From contig CABIZX010000001.1 in assembly GCA_902363375.1 (NCBI GenBank), positions 558,001-622,000 on the forward strand: a stretch of DNA of 64,000 bases, written 5' to 3'. Under the pieces are notes generated by a model that worked only from the letters and a program-made list of their open reading frames with translations, did no database searches and was not told the origin of the DNA. A program made the position numbers and the translations under genes. Source of the stretch: Clostridiaceae bacterium. GTDB lineage: Bacteria; Bacillota; Clostridia; Clostridiales; Clostridiaceae. Of this stretch, positions 45,601-53,782 are shown piece after piece (positions within the stretch are counted from its first letter, which is position 1; every line of letters starts with the position of its first letter).

Positions 45601-46191
45601 GTAGTTAATCTAGGAGCTATAGAAGAGTTTAAAGAAGTAAATGAAAAGTATACTTTTATGAGTGCCCAAAGAGAAGATTTAGTTAAATCCAAAGAAGAAA
45701 TAACTGAATTTATAGGTGAAATGACTGAAAAGATGAGGACTGTGTTTATGGAGAATTTCAAGCAGCTCAGAATTTACTTTAATGAGACCTTTAGAGAATT
45801 ATTTAAAGGTGGAAGTGCTGATTTAAGTCTTCAAGGAGATGATGAACTTACTTGTAAAATTGAAATAGACGTAGAACCACCAGGTAAAAAGTTGCAAAAT
45901 ATAAATTTACTATCAGGTGGAGAGAAGGTATTATCAGCTATTGCATTGTTATTTGCAATTCTAAAGATGAAACCAACTCCATTCTGTATACTAGATGAGA
46001 TTGAGGCAGCTTTAGATGATGCAAATGTACTTAGATATGGAGCATTCTTAAAAAAATTCTCTGAGAATGTACAATTTATAGTAATAACTCATAGAAAAGG
46101 AACCATGGAGACTAGCGATATGATTTATGGAGTTACTATGGAGGAGAAGGGTGTATCTAAGGTTGTATCCATGGAGTTTGATAAAGAATAA
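42634..46191 (+). CDS. smc: Chromosome segregation ATPase SMC
   Basis: Core of the condensin-like complex with ScpA and ScpB. The 1185-residue protein has the N-terminal ATPase head with Walker A GPNGSGKSN near residues 32-40, a long coiled coil, the hinge (about 505-665, including the glycine-rich GGSLTGGS), the returning coiled coil and the C-terminal head with the signature LSGGEKVLSAIAL near 1093 and Walker B CILDEIEAALDDAN near 1115. GGAGAGTG precedes the ATG. ftsY follows at 11 bases. scpAB are not in the window. Confidence 0.98.
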   Translation: MFLKSIEIRGFKSFADKTELTFKEGVTVVVGPNGSGKSNISDAVRWVLGEQSIRNLRGDKMEDVIFAGTQYRKPVGLAQVSLTLDNSDSDLDIPYSQVTVARRLYRSGESEYLINNTICRLKDVQALFMDTGIGKEGYSLIGQGKIDAILSAKSEDRRKLLEEAAGIVKYKTRKEEAEKRLDNTEQNLVRINDIISTYEERLPALEVDCEKAKIFLEASEEIKVKEVNIIIDFLEKTKTNIEKYNSTIEEININLEGLQKEKQELKKSHEKVNKELETLDNTLEEKKKIYYESQSKHQGVLGDVKLFEEKILHLEETVSRLNKEVLQKNQYIEEAELKVENQRKSIALLKEEEADINNKISMKEIELSNILNSVVNDNDKLKELEEGKFRYYNNINSKTSEIDILKNNIQISSESIENLILDIQTFKNSILINNKTKDHLVEEENKASIDIAKYEEEVKENRKQISKCKHDLEGLEKKLKEIVREQGNKEARLNALITLENSYEGYNRSVKLLMQHIENSNEYKTNEDCYVLGDIIKVPKRVERAIEIAMGASISNIVTRNEVIAKNLINYLKSSKIGRATFMPINIVKGKNLVVDKTVADAKGYIGIASELIKFEDKFKGVIDQVLGKTLVCDTMDNGLHISKISGYKYRIVTLDGEVFNPGGSLTGGSYSKNANVIGRKREIEELTKEVKESQGIVANKNEEIKEINVKIKELDDRGLNLRDEIHYENINITKIKGEISKVTEEKFRNKRELQRATDNLNKEKEKINTLNSRLTFSEKELSKLREEAIELEKQYEEHSIKAKDKNLYIDGIKDELTTIKINKAKLLEVISGHIQELDRIKQGIDIEKRLIESNLKNIEASTLAKEEYSLNIVKSTENAKDIIKLLKELEQFFDETQIEKLKIKENIPIITSKIEDVDLQLDKLEKEVYKNQISLTKIEAENETLLKKLNEEYNLTFAEGLTFKLEGYDISVLKNQVLELKKKISELGVVNLGAIEEFKEVNEKYTFMSAQREDLVKSKEEITEFIGEMTEKMRTVFMENFKQLRIYFNETFRELFKGGSADLSLQGDDELTCKIEIDVEPPGKKLQNINLLSGGEKVLSAIALLFAILKMKPTPFCILDEIEAALDDANVLRYGAFLKKFSENVQFIVITHRKGTMETSDMIYGVTMEEKGVSKVVSMEFDKE

Positions 46192-46202
46192 GGAGGTTAA
46201 AT

Positions 46203-47114
46203 ATGTTTGGAGGATTTTTTGATAAGTTAAAAGAAGGACTTACAAAGACTAGAAACACTATAAATGATGCAGTGACTCAAGTATTAAAGCTTGCAGTGAC
46301 TATAGATGATGATTTATATGAAGAGCTAGAAGAGGTATTAATAACTAGTGATATAGGAGTAGAAACCTCAGTAGAGATTATAGAAAGACTTAAGAAGAAA
46401 GTTGTATCGGAGAGAATTAATGATACTGAAGAGATACTTCCAGCTATAAAATCTATAATAATGGAGATGTTAGGGGATTATGAAACATCAATAATACCAG
46501 AAAAAACCCCTGAAGTAAGATTAATTATTGGAGTTAATGGAGTAGGCAAAACTACATCAATAGGAAAAATGGCAGCAAGAATTAAAAATAATAATTATAA
46601 AGTTTTATTAGCAGCAGCAGACACATTTAGAGCAGCAGCAATAGATCAACTAGAGGTATGGAGCAATAGAGCTAATGTAGATTTAGTAAAACATCAAGAA
46701 GGTTCAGATCCAGCAGCTGTTATATATGATGCTGTGCAAGCAGCTAAGGCTAGAAATGTCGATGTATTACTCTGCGACACTGCAGGTAGGCTTCATAACA
46801 AAAAAAATCTTATGGATGAACTTGGAAAAATAAATAGGGTTATTGATAGAGAATATGGGGAAGCCAAAAAGGAAACTCTACTAGTTTTAGATGCTACTAC
46901 TGGACAAAATGCAGTTATTCAAGCAAAACAATTTATGGAGGTATGCCCTATAGATGGTATAATTCTTACTAAATTAGATGGAACAGCTAAAGGTGGTATA
47001 GTTATTTCCATAAAGCATACTTTAAATATTCCTGTTAGGTATATAGGAGTAGGTGAAGGAATAGATGATTTACAAGAGTTTAATTCTAGAGATTTTGTAG
47101 AAGCTCTATTTTAA
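46203..47114 (+). CDS. ftsY: Signal recognition particle receptor FtsY
   Basis: Membrane-associated GTPase that docks SRP-ribosome complexes. The 303-residue protein has the helical N domain (about 1-90) and the G domain with GVNGVGKTTSIGKMA near 110, DTAGRLHNKKNLMDEL near 193 and TKLDGTAKGG near 258. The long acidic A domain found in E. coli is absent, as usual in Gram-positives; a short basic-amphipathic start remains. It is in the classical smc-ftsY-ylxM-ffh order. Confidence 0.97.
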   Translation: MFGGFFDKLKEGLTKTRNTINDAVTQVLKLAVTIDDDLYEELEEVLITSDIGVETSVEIIERLKKKVVSERINDTEEILPAIKSIIMEMLGDYETSIIPEKTPEVRLIIGVNGVGKTTSIGKMAARIKNNNYKVLLAAADTFRAAAIDQLEVWSNRANVDLVKHQEGSDPAAVIYDAVQAAKARNVDVLLCDTAGRLHNKKNLMDELGKINRVIDREYGEAKKETLLVLDATTGQNAVIQAKQFMEVCPIDGIILTKLDGTAKGGIVISIKHTLNIPVRYIGVGEGIDDLQEFNSRDFVEALF

Positions 47115-47131
47115 GTGTTAAGTAAAAATAC

Positions 47132-47160
47132 TTGACAGTATAAAATTAATTTGTTAATAT
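47132..47160 (+). promoter_or_regulatory. Promoter of ylxM-ffh
   Basis: TTGACA at 47132-47137, a 17-base spacer and TAATAT at 47155-47160. It begins only 17 bases after the ftsY stop, with no terminator between, so this adds a second transcript start inside the operon. Confidence 0.75.
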
Positions 47161-47184
47161 AAGTTTTGTGAGTTGGGTGATTAT

Positions 47185-47532
47185 ATGGAAAAAAGAGTTG
47201 AAATATCAATTTTACTAGACTTTTATAACTTATTACTTACTGATAAACAGAGAGATATTATGGACTTATATTATAATAATGATTTGTCCTTATCAGAAAT
47301 AGCAGAAGTTAATAATACTAGTAGGCAAGCAATTCATGACTTAATTAAAAGATGTGGAAATCTTTTAGAGGAGTATGAAAGCAAACTTCACTTAATGAAA
47401 AAAACCTTAACTATAGAGAATTCTAAAACTGAAATTATTAACAGATTAAAGAAATTGCAAGGGACTACTTCTGATGAAAATGCAAAATCAGAAATAGACC
47501 ATATAATTAGAGATATAGAAGAGAAGGTATAG
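47185..47532 (+). CDS. ylxM: YlxM-type helix-turn-helix protein (UPF0122)
   Basis: A 115-residue sigma-70 region-4-like protein that accompanies ffh and is thought to modulate SRP. The sequence [20 protein letters not shown] is followed by the helix-turn-helix [20 protein letters not shown] near residues 38-57 and a C-terminal coiled-coil. TTG at 47173 would extend it by four residues, but GGGTGA at 47175-47180 is spaced for ATG 47185. ffh starts 11 bases after its stop. Confidence 0.93.
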   Translation: MEKRVEISILLDFYNLLLTDKQRDIMDLYYNNDLSLSEIAEVNNTSRQAIHDLIKRCGNLLEEYESKLHLMKKTLTIENSKTEIINRLKKLQGTTSDENAKSEIDHIIRDIEEKV

Positions 47533-47543
47533 GAGGTTTTCAT

Positions 47544-48905
47544 ATGGCTTTTGAAGGACTATCTTCCAAATTACAAGAGACCATAAAAAAGCTAAAGGGT
47601 AAGGGTAAGCTTTCAGAGAAAGATATAAAAGAGGCTATGAGGGAAGTAAAACTTGCTCTCTTAGAAGCCGATGTAAATTATAAAGTTGTTAAAAATTTTG
47701 TAAAGTCTGTCAGTGATAAATGTCTTGGAGATCAAGTTATGGAAAGTTTAACTCCAGGTCAGCAAGTAGTTAAGATTGTTAATGAAGAGTTAACTGAATT
47801 AATGGGAAGCACTGAAAAGAAAATAGAGTTTGTTAACAATGGCATAACTATGATAATGCTAGTTGGTCTTCAGGGTGCTGGTAAAACTACCATGGCAGGT
47901 AAACTTGCTTTAAATCTTAGAAAAGGTGGCAAAAAGCCATTATTAGTAGCTTGTGATATCTATAGACCAGCAGCTATAAAGCAATTGCAAGTTGTAGGAA
48001 AATCAATAGATGTTCCTGTATTTACTATGGGAGATAAGAATAGTCCAGTGGACATTGCAAAGGCTTCTGTGGAACATGCTAAAAGCATTGGTTCTAATGT
48101 AGTTATTGTAGATACAGCAGGAAGACTTCACATAGATGAAACACTTATGGGAGAACTTGAAGATATCAAAGCTTCAATAAATCCATCAGAAATTTTGTTA
48201 GTCGTAGATGCTATGACAGGTCAAGATGCAGTAAATGTAGCTGAGACCTTTAATAATACGCTAGATATTACTGGAGTTATCATTACTAAGCTAGATGGTG
48301 ATACTAGGGGTGGTGCTGCTTTATCAATTAAAGCAATCACTGAAAAACCTATAAAGTATGTAGGTATGGGAGAAAAGATGACTGATTTAGAAATCTTTCA
48401 CCCAGAGAGAATGGCATCAAGAATCCTTGGGATGGGGGATGTACTTTCTTTAATTGAAAAAGCTCAATCAGCTATCGATGAAAAGAAAGCTACAGAACTT
48501 GGCAACAGAATGATGAATCAAGAATTTAATCTTGAAGATTTTTTAGAAACTATGAATCAGATGAAAAATTTAGGGCCTATGGGTAAAATTGTTGAAATGA
48601 TTCCAGGGTTTAATGCAAAGGAATTAAAAGGTGTAGATTTTTCACAAAGCGAAAAAGCTATGGGTAAGATGGAAGCAATAATTCACTCCATGACCTTAAA
48701 AGAAAGAAGAAATCCAAGTATAGTATCTTCTTCGCCATCTAGAAAGAAGAGAATTGCAGAGGGATCAGGTTCTACAATTCAAGCAGTAAATAAGCTTTTA
48801 AAAGACTTTGAGATGATGAAAAAAACTATGAAACAAATGAAAGGCATTGGAGGCAAGGCTGGTAAGTTTGGTAAAAAAGGCTTGTTTGGAAAATTACCTT
48901 TCTAA
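47544..48905 (+). CDS. ffh: Signal recognition particle protein Ffh
   Basis: Binds signal sequences and 4.5S/6S-type SRP RNA. The 453-residue protein has the N domain, G domain with GLQGAGKTTMAGKLA near residue 108, DTAGRLHIDETLMGEL near 190 and TKLDGDTRGG near 248, and the methionine-rich M domain (about 300-453) that ends in a lysine/glycine tail. GGAGG is a few bases before the ATG. ylxM lies directly upstream and rpsP downstream; the SRP RNA gene is not in the window. Confidence 0.98.
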   Translation: MAFEGLSSKLQETIKKLKGKGKLSEKDIKEAMREVKLALLEADVNYKVVKNFVKSVSDKCLGDQVMESLTPGQQVVKIVNEELTELMGSTEKKIEFVNNGITMIMLVGLQGAGKTTMAGKLALNLRKGGKKPLLVACDIYRPAAIKQLQVVGKSIDVPVFTMGDKNSPVDIAKASVEHAKSIGSNVVIVDTAGRLHIDETLMGELEDIKASINPSEILLVVDAMTGQDAVNVAETFNNTLDITGVIITKLDGDTRGGAALSIKAITEKPIKYVGMGEKMTDLEIFHPERMASRILGMGDVLSLIEKAQSAIDEKKATELGNRMMNQEFNLEDFLETMNQMKNLGPMGKIVEMIPGFNAKELKGVDFSQSEKAMGKMEAIIHSMTLKERRNPSIVSSSPSRKKRIAEGSGSTIQAVNKLLKDFEMMKKTMKQMKGIGGKAGKFGKKGLFGKLPF

Positions 48906-48945
48906 GTTTAAATAGACATAACCCTATGAAGGAGGTGAAAATATA

Positions 48946-49188
48946 ATGGCAGTTAAAATAAGATTAAGAAGAATGGGTGCTAAGAAAGCTCCTTTCTACA
49001 GAATAGTTGTTGCTGATTCAAGATCTCCAAGAGATGGAAGATTCGTTGAAGAAATTGGATACTACAATCCAACTACAGAACCTGTAACTGTTAAAATCGA
49101 TGAAGAGAAAGCAGTTAAATGGGTAAAAAATGGAGCTCAACCAACAGATACAGTTAAAAGACTTTTCAATAATGCAGGAATAAAATAG
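48946..49188 (+). CDS. rpsP: 30S ribosomal protein S16
   Basis: 80 residues starting [20 protein letters not shown], with the [22 protein letters not shown] core of the family. GAAGGAGGTG precedes the ATG. It opens the rpsP-khpA-rimM-trmD-rplS ribosome group shared by nearly all Firmicutes, 40 bases after ffh. Confidence 0.98.
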   Translation: MAVKIRLRRMGAKKAPFYRIVVADSRSPRDGRFVEEIGYYNPTTEPVTVKIDEEKAVKWVKNGAQPTDTVKRLFNNAGIK

Positions 49189-49217
49189 GAAAGTTTAATT
49201 GATTGGAGGCGCAATCC

Positions 49218-49445
49218 ATGAAAGAATTACTTACAATTATTGCGAAATCATTAGTTGACAACCCAGATTCAGTACAAGTAAATGAAATTACTGGAGAGCA
49301 TTCTATAATTTTAGAATTAAAGGTTGCTGAAGAAGATATGGGTAAAGTAATTGGAAAACAGGGAAGAATAGCTAAGTCTATTAGAACTGTTGTTAAAGCA
49401 GCAGCGATTAAAGAAAATAAAAGAGTTGTTGTAGAGATAATATAA
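49218..49445 (+). CDS. khpA: KH-domain RNA-binding protein KhpA
   Basis: A 75-residue single KH-domain protein that pairs with KhpB/Jag in RNA binding and affects division. The KH loop is seen as GKVIGKQGRIAKSIR near residues 40-54. TGGAGG at 49204-49209 is eight bases before the ATG at 49218; the in-frame TTG at 49203 would overlap that site, so I reject it. It sits between rpsP and rimM, the standard position. Confidence 0.95.
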   Translation: MKELLTIIAKSLVDNPDSVQVNEITGEHSIILELKVAEEDMGKVIGKQGRIAKSIRTVVKAAAIKENKRVVVEII

Positions 49446-49476
49446 GAGTTAGGTATACCTAGCTCTTATTTTTTTA
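49444..49476 (+). terminator. Terminator after khpA
   Basis: AAGAGTTAGGT (49444-49454) pairs with 49457-49467 with one wobble, then ATTTTTTT. It overlaps the khpA stop codon and separates rpsP-khpA from rimM. Confidence 0.85.
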
Positions 49477-49564
49477 CATTTTAGAGTTGACAATAATCAT
49501 AGATAATAATTATAATAATTAATCAGTGGTTTTTAAATGAATTGAATAAATTTTTGTGTAGCTT

Positions 49565-49593
49565 TTGACTAGAATATAAATAAAGGGTAATAT
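49565..49593 (+). promoter_or_regulatory. Promoter of rimM-trmD
   Basis: TTGACT at 49565-49570, a 17-base spacer and TAATAT at 49588-49593. The leader of about 120 bases before rimM shows no clear structure; the 49477-49564 stretch holds nothing recognisable. Confidence 0.75.
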
Positions 49594-49720
49594 TTAAATA
49601 TATTCTTTATAGGATGTGAGTAAAATTACTTTAAAGATAACACCTTTATTTTTTATATAGAAATTTGTAAAAGTTTCTTGTGTTAATAATATTAAGTAAT
49701 ATAGAGTAAGGAGATATGAA

Positions 49721-50218
49721 ATGAGGGAATTAATGAGTGTTGGGCAAATAACTAAGCCCCATGGAGTAAGAGGAGAAGTTAAAGTACTTTCTTTAACAGA
49801 TAGTTTAGAAAGATTTAGAGATCTAAACAAGGTATACATAGATGATAAGGAAGTAAAGATTACATCTGTTAAGCTTCAAAAAGATAGGGCTATATTAAAA
49901 ATAGAAGGAATCGATTCTATTGAAGAAGCTGATTTATATAGAAACAAATATCTTCAAGTGAAAAGGGAAGATGCTATAAAACTACCAGAGGGTAGCTATT
50001 ATGTTGCTGATTTAATGGATTGTTATGTTTATGATACAGATGGAGAAGAACTAGGAAAAGTATATGATGTTATAGCTACAGGAAGTAATGATGTATACTG
50101 GGTAAAGGAGGAAGGAAAAGAGGATGTATTAGTTCCAGCATTAAAAACTATTGTAGAAGAAGTAGATATAGAAAATAATAAGATTATAATAAAACCAGTG
50201 AAGGTATGGTCTGAATAA
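49721..50218 (+). CDS. rimM: Ribosome maturation factor RimM
   Basis: Helps assemble the head of the 30S subunit around S19. The 165-residue protein starts [16 protein letters not shown] after the first few residues, and the C-terminal PRC barrel has [12 protein letters not shown]...[17 protein letters not shown] is seven bases before ATG. The stop shares one base with the trmD start, implying translational coupling. Confidence 0.96.
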   Translation: MRELMSVGQITKPHGVRGEVKVLSLTDSLERFRDLNKVYIDDKEVKITSVKLQKDRAILKIEGIDSIEEADLYRNKYLQVKREDAIKLPEGSYYVADLMDCYVYDTDGEELGKVYDVIATGSNDVYWVKEEGKEDVLVPALKTIVEEVDIENNKIIIKPVKVWSE

Positions 50219-50943
50219 TGAAAGTAGATATTTTAACTTTGTTCCCAGAAATGTTTCAGGTGTTTAATCATAGTATCATAGGAAATGCCATGGAAAAAGG
50301 AATATTATCTATAAAAGCAACAAATATAAGGGACTTCTCTACAAATAAGCACAAAAAAGTTGATGATTATCCTTATGGTGGAGGAGCAGGTATGGTAATG
50401 ACTCCAGAACCTATTGTAAACTCCATAAAACATATAAAAGAGAATAATAAAGGGAAAGTTATATTTTTGGGGCCTAGAGGCAAGACTTTAAATCAAGAGT
50501 TGTGTAAAGAGCTTGCAAAAGAAGATGAGTTAGTGTTTTTATGTGGTCACTATGAAGGTATAGATGAAAGAGTATATAAGTATATAGATATGGAAATTTC
50601 TTTAGGAGACTTTGTATTAACGGGTGGGGAAATGGCTTGTATCCCTGTAGTTGATAGTATTGCTAGAATGATACCAGGGGTTTTATCTTGTAATGAGAGT
50701 TACGAAGAAGAGTCCTTTTATGAAGGATTGCTAGAATACCCACAGTACACAAGACCTTTTTCATTTGAAGATGAAGAAGTTCCAGAAGTATTAATATCCG
50801 GTCATCATGAGAATATAAGAAAGTGGAGAAGACTTAAATCTCTACTAATTACTAAGGAAAGAAGAAGAGACTTATATAAAAATATAGAACTCACCAAGGA
50901 AGATAAAAAGTTATTAGAGAACTATTATAAAAACGACAAATAA
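50218..50943 (+). CDS. trmD: tRNA (guanine(37)-N1)-methyltransferase
   Basis: Adds m1G37 next to the anticodon to prevent frameshifting. The 241-residue SPOUT-fold protein shows [16 protein letters not shown] near residue 56, GPRGKTLNQ near 85 and the knot segment [20 protein letters not shown] near 112, followed by [11 protein letters not shown]. It overlaps rimM by one base. No terminator separates it from the rplS leader. Confidence 0.97.
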   Translation: MKVDILTLFPEMFQVFNHSIIGNAMEKGILSIKATNIRDFSTNKHKKVDDYPYGGGAGMVMTPEPIVNSIKHIKENNKGKVIFLGPRGKTLNQELCKELAKEDELVFLCGHYEGIDERVYKYIDMEISLGDFVLTGGEMACIPVVDSIARMIPGVLSCNESYEEESFYEGLLEYPQYTRPFSFEDEEVPEVLISGHHENIRKWRRLKSLLITKERRRDLYKNIELTKEDKKLLENYYKNDK

Positions 50944-50945
50944 TG

Positions 50946-50974
50946 TTGCACATTAAAATATTATGTGATAAAAT
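50946..50974 (+). promoter_or_regulatory. Promoter of rplS
   Basis: TTGCAC at 50946-50951, a 17-base spacer and TAAAAT at 50969-50974, immediately after trmD. Confidence 0.6.
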
Positions 50975-51040
50975 GAGGATTGTGCTAGTACGGGCGGTCC
51001 TCTGTCACAGCGTGTGATTAAGAACGTCAGAATAAAATTT
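50974..51040 (+). ncRNA. Structured L19 (rplS) mRNA leader
   Basis: The leader has unusually high G+C for this genome and readable helices: TGAGGA-type arm 50974-50978 (GAGGA read with its flank) pairs with TCCTC at 50998-51002, enclosing GTGCTAGTACGGGCGG, and TCACA pairs with TGTGA (51004-51016) around GCG. This fits a ribosomal protein leader as described for L19 in Firmicutes, where the protein is thought to control its own mRNA. Assignment to that Rfam class is by position and character, not by alignment. Confidence 0.55.
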
Positions 51041-51055
51041 AGGAGGGAATGCACA

Positions 51056-51400
51056 ATGTTAGATATAATAAAAGCTATAGAAGCAGAACAATTAAGAACA
51101 GACTTACCTGAGTTCAATGTTGGAGATACAGTTAAAGTTCACATCAGAATTAAAGAAGGTAACAAGGAAAGAATTCAAGTATTTGAAGGTACTGTTATTA
51201 AAAGACAAAATGGTGGAGCTAGAGAAACTTTCACAGTGAGAAGATTTGCATCAGGAGTTGGAGTTGAAAAAACTTTCCCAATTAATACGCCTGTTATAGA
51301 AAAAATAGACGTAGTTAGAAAAGGAAAAGTAAGAAGAGCTAAATTATTCTACTTAAGAGATAGAGTAGGTAAAGCAGCTAAAGTAAAAGAAAGAATGTAG
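51056..51400 (+). CDS. rplS: 50S ribosomal protein L19
   Basis: The 114-residue protein starts [20 protein letters not shown] and has [31 protein letters not shown] and the basic C-terminus [27 protein letters not shown] at 51041-51047 is eight bases before ATG 51056; the open frame upstream to 51014 runs through the structured leader and is not coding. A strong terminator follows. The signal peptidase gene often found next is absent here. Confidence 0.98.
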   Translation: MLDIIKAIEAEQLRTDLPEFNVGDTVKVHIRIKEGNKERIQVFEGTVIKRQNGGARETFTVRRFASGVGVEKTFPINTPVIEKIDVVRKGKVRRAKLFYLRDRVGKAAKVKERM

Positions 51401-51406
51401 GAAATT

Positions 51407-51429
51407 GGGACTAGATAGTCCCTTTTTTT
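51407..51429 (+). terminator. Terminator after rplS
   Basis: GGGACT-AGAT-AGTCCC followed by seven T, just after the rplS stop. Confidence 0.95.
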
Positions 51430-51517
51430 ATTATACATAAAGAAGTATTTATTACATAGATGGTTAATACTAAAATAGTTGATAAATATAATTATAAAAT
51501 CTTAGGAGTGAGATGAA

Positions 51518-52381
51518 ATGAGTATAAACTGGTTTCCTGGGCATATGGCAAAGACCAGAAGAGAGATAAAGGAAAATTTAAAGTTAGTAGATGCTATAAT
51601 TGAAATTCGTGATGCGAGGATAGCTTATTCAAGCTCAAATCCAGATATCGAAGATATTTGTAGTGAGAAACCTAGAATAATATTATTTAATAAAAGTGAT
51701 CTTAGTGAAGAATATGTAACAAAAAAATGGGTAAATAAATTATCAGATGAAAAAACTAGAGTGCTATCAGTTAACTGCCTTACAGGTGCAGGACTTAATA
51801 AAATAAAGCCAACATTAGATGAACTTTTAAAAGAAAAGCATGATAGATTAAAAAGTAAGGGTGTTGTAAATATTATTACTAGAGTTATGGTAGTTGGAAT
51901 ACCCAATGTAGGTAAGTCTACATTCATAAATAAAATGGCAAAGAATAGTATTGCGAAAACAGGAGATAGACCTGGGGTTACAAAAAGTAAGCAGTGGATA
52001 AAGACAAAGATGGGAATAGAATTAATGGATACACCAGGGGTTTTATGGCCTAAATTCGAGGATGATACAGTAGGACTTAATTTAGCTTTTACTGGGGCTA
52101 TAAAGGATGAAATCATGGATGTAGAAGAACTAGCTTTAAAGCTTATAGAGAGACTTCAAAGTACCCATGGAGAAAGATTAATTCAAAGATATAAACTTAA
52201 GGAATTAGATGAAAATCCTCTTACTAATATGGAGAATATAGGTAGAAAAAGAGGTGCTATAATTTCAGGTGGTAACATAGATTATAATAGAGTAGCTGTA
52301 ATGCTATTAGATGAGTTTAGAGGGGGGAAGTTGGGTCCTATTTCATTAGAGGTACCTGATATAGAAAGCAAGTATGAGTAG
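51518..52381 (+). CDS. rbgA: Ribosome biogenesis GTPase RbgA (YlqF)
   Basis: Needed for late 50S assembly. The 287-residue protein is circularly permuted: NKSD (G4) near residue 67 comes before the P-loop GIPNVGKST near 126-134 and DTPGVLWPKFED near 171. It starts MSINWFPGHMAKTRREI, the family signature. AGGAG precedes the ATG. It overlaps rnhB by eight bases. Its partner in ribosome assembly, Der, is also in this window. Confidence 0.96.
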   Translation: MSINWFPGHMAKTRREIKENLKLVDAIIEIRDARIAYSSSNPDIEDICSEKPRIILFNKSDLSEEYVTKKWVNKLSDEKTRVLSVNCLTGAGLNKIKPTLDELLKEKHDRLKSKGVVNIITRVMVVGIPNVGKSTFINKMAKNSIAKTGDRPGVTKSKQWIKTKMGIELMDTPGVLWPKFEDDTVGLNLAFTGAIKDEIMDVEELALKLIERLQSTHGERLIQRYKLKELDENPLTNMENIGRKRGAIISGGNIDYNRVAVMLLDEFRGGKLGPISLEVPDIESKYE

Positions 52382-53195
52382 TATAAGTTTTTTGGAAGAG
52401 ATTAAAACTATGAGATTCAATGATATAAAATCTGCTGTGAGAGGATTCATGTCATTAAAAGATGTAAGTAGCAATGAAGATGATTACGAATTTATATATC
52501 AAATATTAAGCAAAGATCATAGGAAGAACGTTAGGACTTTGGGGGAAACTGTAAAGAAGCATGTGGAGCATCATAAAAATGAATATAATAGAGTAAAGAG
52601 ATTATATGATTTTGATAGAAGTTATGGGTATGATATTATAGCTGGTGTTGATGAGGTTGGAAGAGGGCCTCTTGCAGGACCTATAGTAGCAGCAGCGGTA
52701 GTTCTAGATAATAAATCTAAGGATTTAATTTTACGTATAAATGACTCAAAGAAGCTAACAAAGGAAGTAAGAGAAGAATTAAGCGATATAATAAAAAAAG
52801 AAGCTGTAAGTTACTCTATAGCCTTAAAGACTAATGAAGAAATAGATAAAGAAGGCATAGGTTTTTGCAACAATGAGATCTTTAAAATGGCAATTGCAGG
52901 GTTAAACATAAAACCTGATATAGTTTTATCTGATGGATACACTATAAGAGAATTTCATCTTAGAAATGAAGCTGTAATAAAGGGTGATACTAAAAGTGCC
53001 GCTATTGCATGTGCATCCATAATAGCTAAAGTCTATAGAGATAATATCATGGAAGAGTACAGTAAAAAATATATAGAATATCATTTTGATAAAAATGTAG
53101 GATATGGTACCAAAGAGCATATAGATGCTATAATCAAGCATGGTAATTGCCCTATCCATAGGGAAAGTTTTCTGAAAAACATAATTAATAAATAA
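52374..53195 (+). CDS. rnhB: Ribonuclease HII
   Basis: Removes ribonucleotides and RNA primers from DNA hybrids. The 273-residue protein has the extra N-terminal domain of about 70 residues seen in Firmicutes, then the catalytic domain with GVDEVGRGPLAGPIVAAAV near residue 91, a second aspartate in LSDGYTI, and KGDTKSAAIACASIIAKVYRD near 202 with the fourth carboxylate. The start at 52374 overlaps rbgA; another ATG at 52410 is possible because neither has a strong ribosome site. Confidence 0.95.
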   Translation: MSSISFLEEIKTMRFNDIKSAVRGFMSLKDVSSNEDDYEFIYQILSKDHRKNVRTLGETVKKHVEHHKNEYNRVKRLYDFDRSYGYDIIAGVDEVGRGPLAGPIVAAAVVLDNKSKDLILRINDSKKLTKEVREELSDIIKKEAVSYSIALKTNEEIDKEGIGFCNNEIFKMAIAGLNIKPDIVLSDGYTIREFHLRNEAVIKGDTKSAAIACASIIAKVYRDNIMEEYSKKYIEYHFDKNVGYGTKEHIDAIIKHGNCPIHRESFLKNIINK

Positions 53196-53247
53196 AAAAT
53201 ACTTCAATGAAAGGTGGTTGTATAACTATTTTCATTGAAGTATTTTT
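53195..53247. terminator. Bidirectional terminator between rnhB and yraN
   Basis: Eighteen-base perfect arms 53195-53212 and 53230-53247 (AAAAATACTTCAATGAAA and complement) beginning at the rnhB stop codon; A-run and T-run flank the stem so it serves both convergent genes. Confidence 0.92.
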
Positions 53248-53249
53248 CC

Positions 53250-53612
53250 TTAGAAAGCATTTTTTATAAGATTGATGGTAGGTATTTCTAGTGGAGATAA
53301 AATAGTCACTTCGATGGCATCAAATCTAAAGTAAGATTTATGTATATTTTTTGAACAAATATAGTATTGAGCTATCTTATATAGCTTTTTTTGTTTAGGT
53401 TTATTAATGCTCTCTAAGGGTGAGCCATATTTTTTGCTATAACGAGTTTTTACTTCTATAAAGCAAATATAATTATTATCTTTAGCAATTATATCAATCT
53501 CGCCAAGATTACATGAAAAATTTTCTTCTAATATTATAAAACCTCTCGATTTTATATACTCTTTAGCTAAATTTTCTCCATAATTTCCTATGGCTTTATT
53601 TAAAGATTTCAT
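53250..53612 (-). CDS. yraN: YraN family endonuclease-like protein (UPF0102)
   Basis: A 120-residue protein with the PD-(D/E)XK nuclease pattern: GENLAKEYIKSRG at residue 13, GEIDIIAKD near 36 and CFIEVKTRYSKKYG near 49, where Asp and Glu-x-Lys form the probable active site. Its role is uncertain; the family is often beside rnhB and comM and is linked with DNA uptake or repair. It is on the minus strand, converging on rnhB. Confidence 0.9.
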   Translation of the reverse strand: MKSLNKAIGNYGENLAKEYIKSRGFIILEENFSCNLGEIDIIAKDNNYICFIEVKTRYSKKYGSPLESINKPKQKKLYKIAQYYICSKNIHKSYFRFDAIEVTILSPLEIPTINLIKNAF

Positions 53613-53782
53613 CTTTTATTACGCCCTCGACCTTCATATAATTTAATTTACTTATATGTTAGACAAGATAGATATAAGTTAAACTTTATCCAAATTAAAT
53701 TTCTATAAATTGATTTATTCTAAATTCAGTGGTCAATACTTACACTTATAAAGTTGGAAATTTATATTTAGAAGGTGAAATT

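Noticed and set aside
51625..52116. 163-codon minus-strand frame inside rbgA
   Set aside because: Long only because rbgA codon usage avoids stops on the other strand; the composition is Ser/Leu/Ile-rich and rbgA itself is unmistakable.
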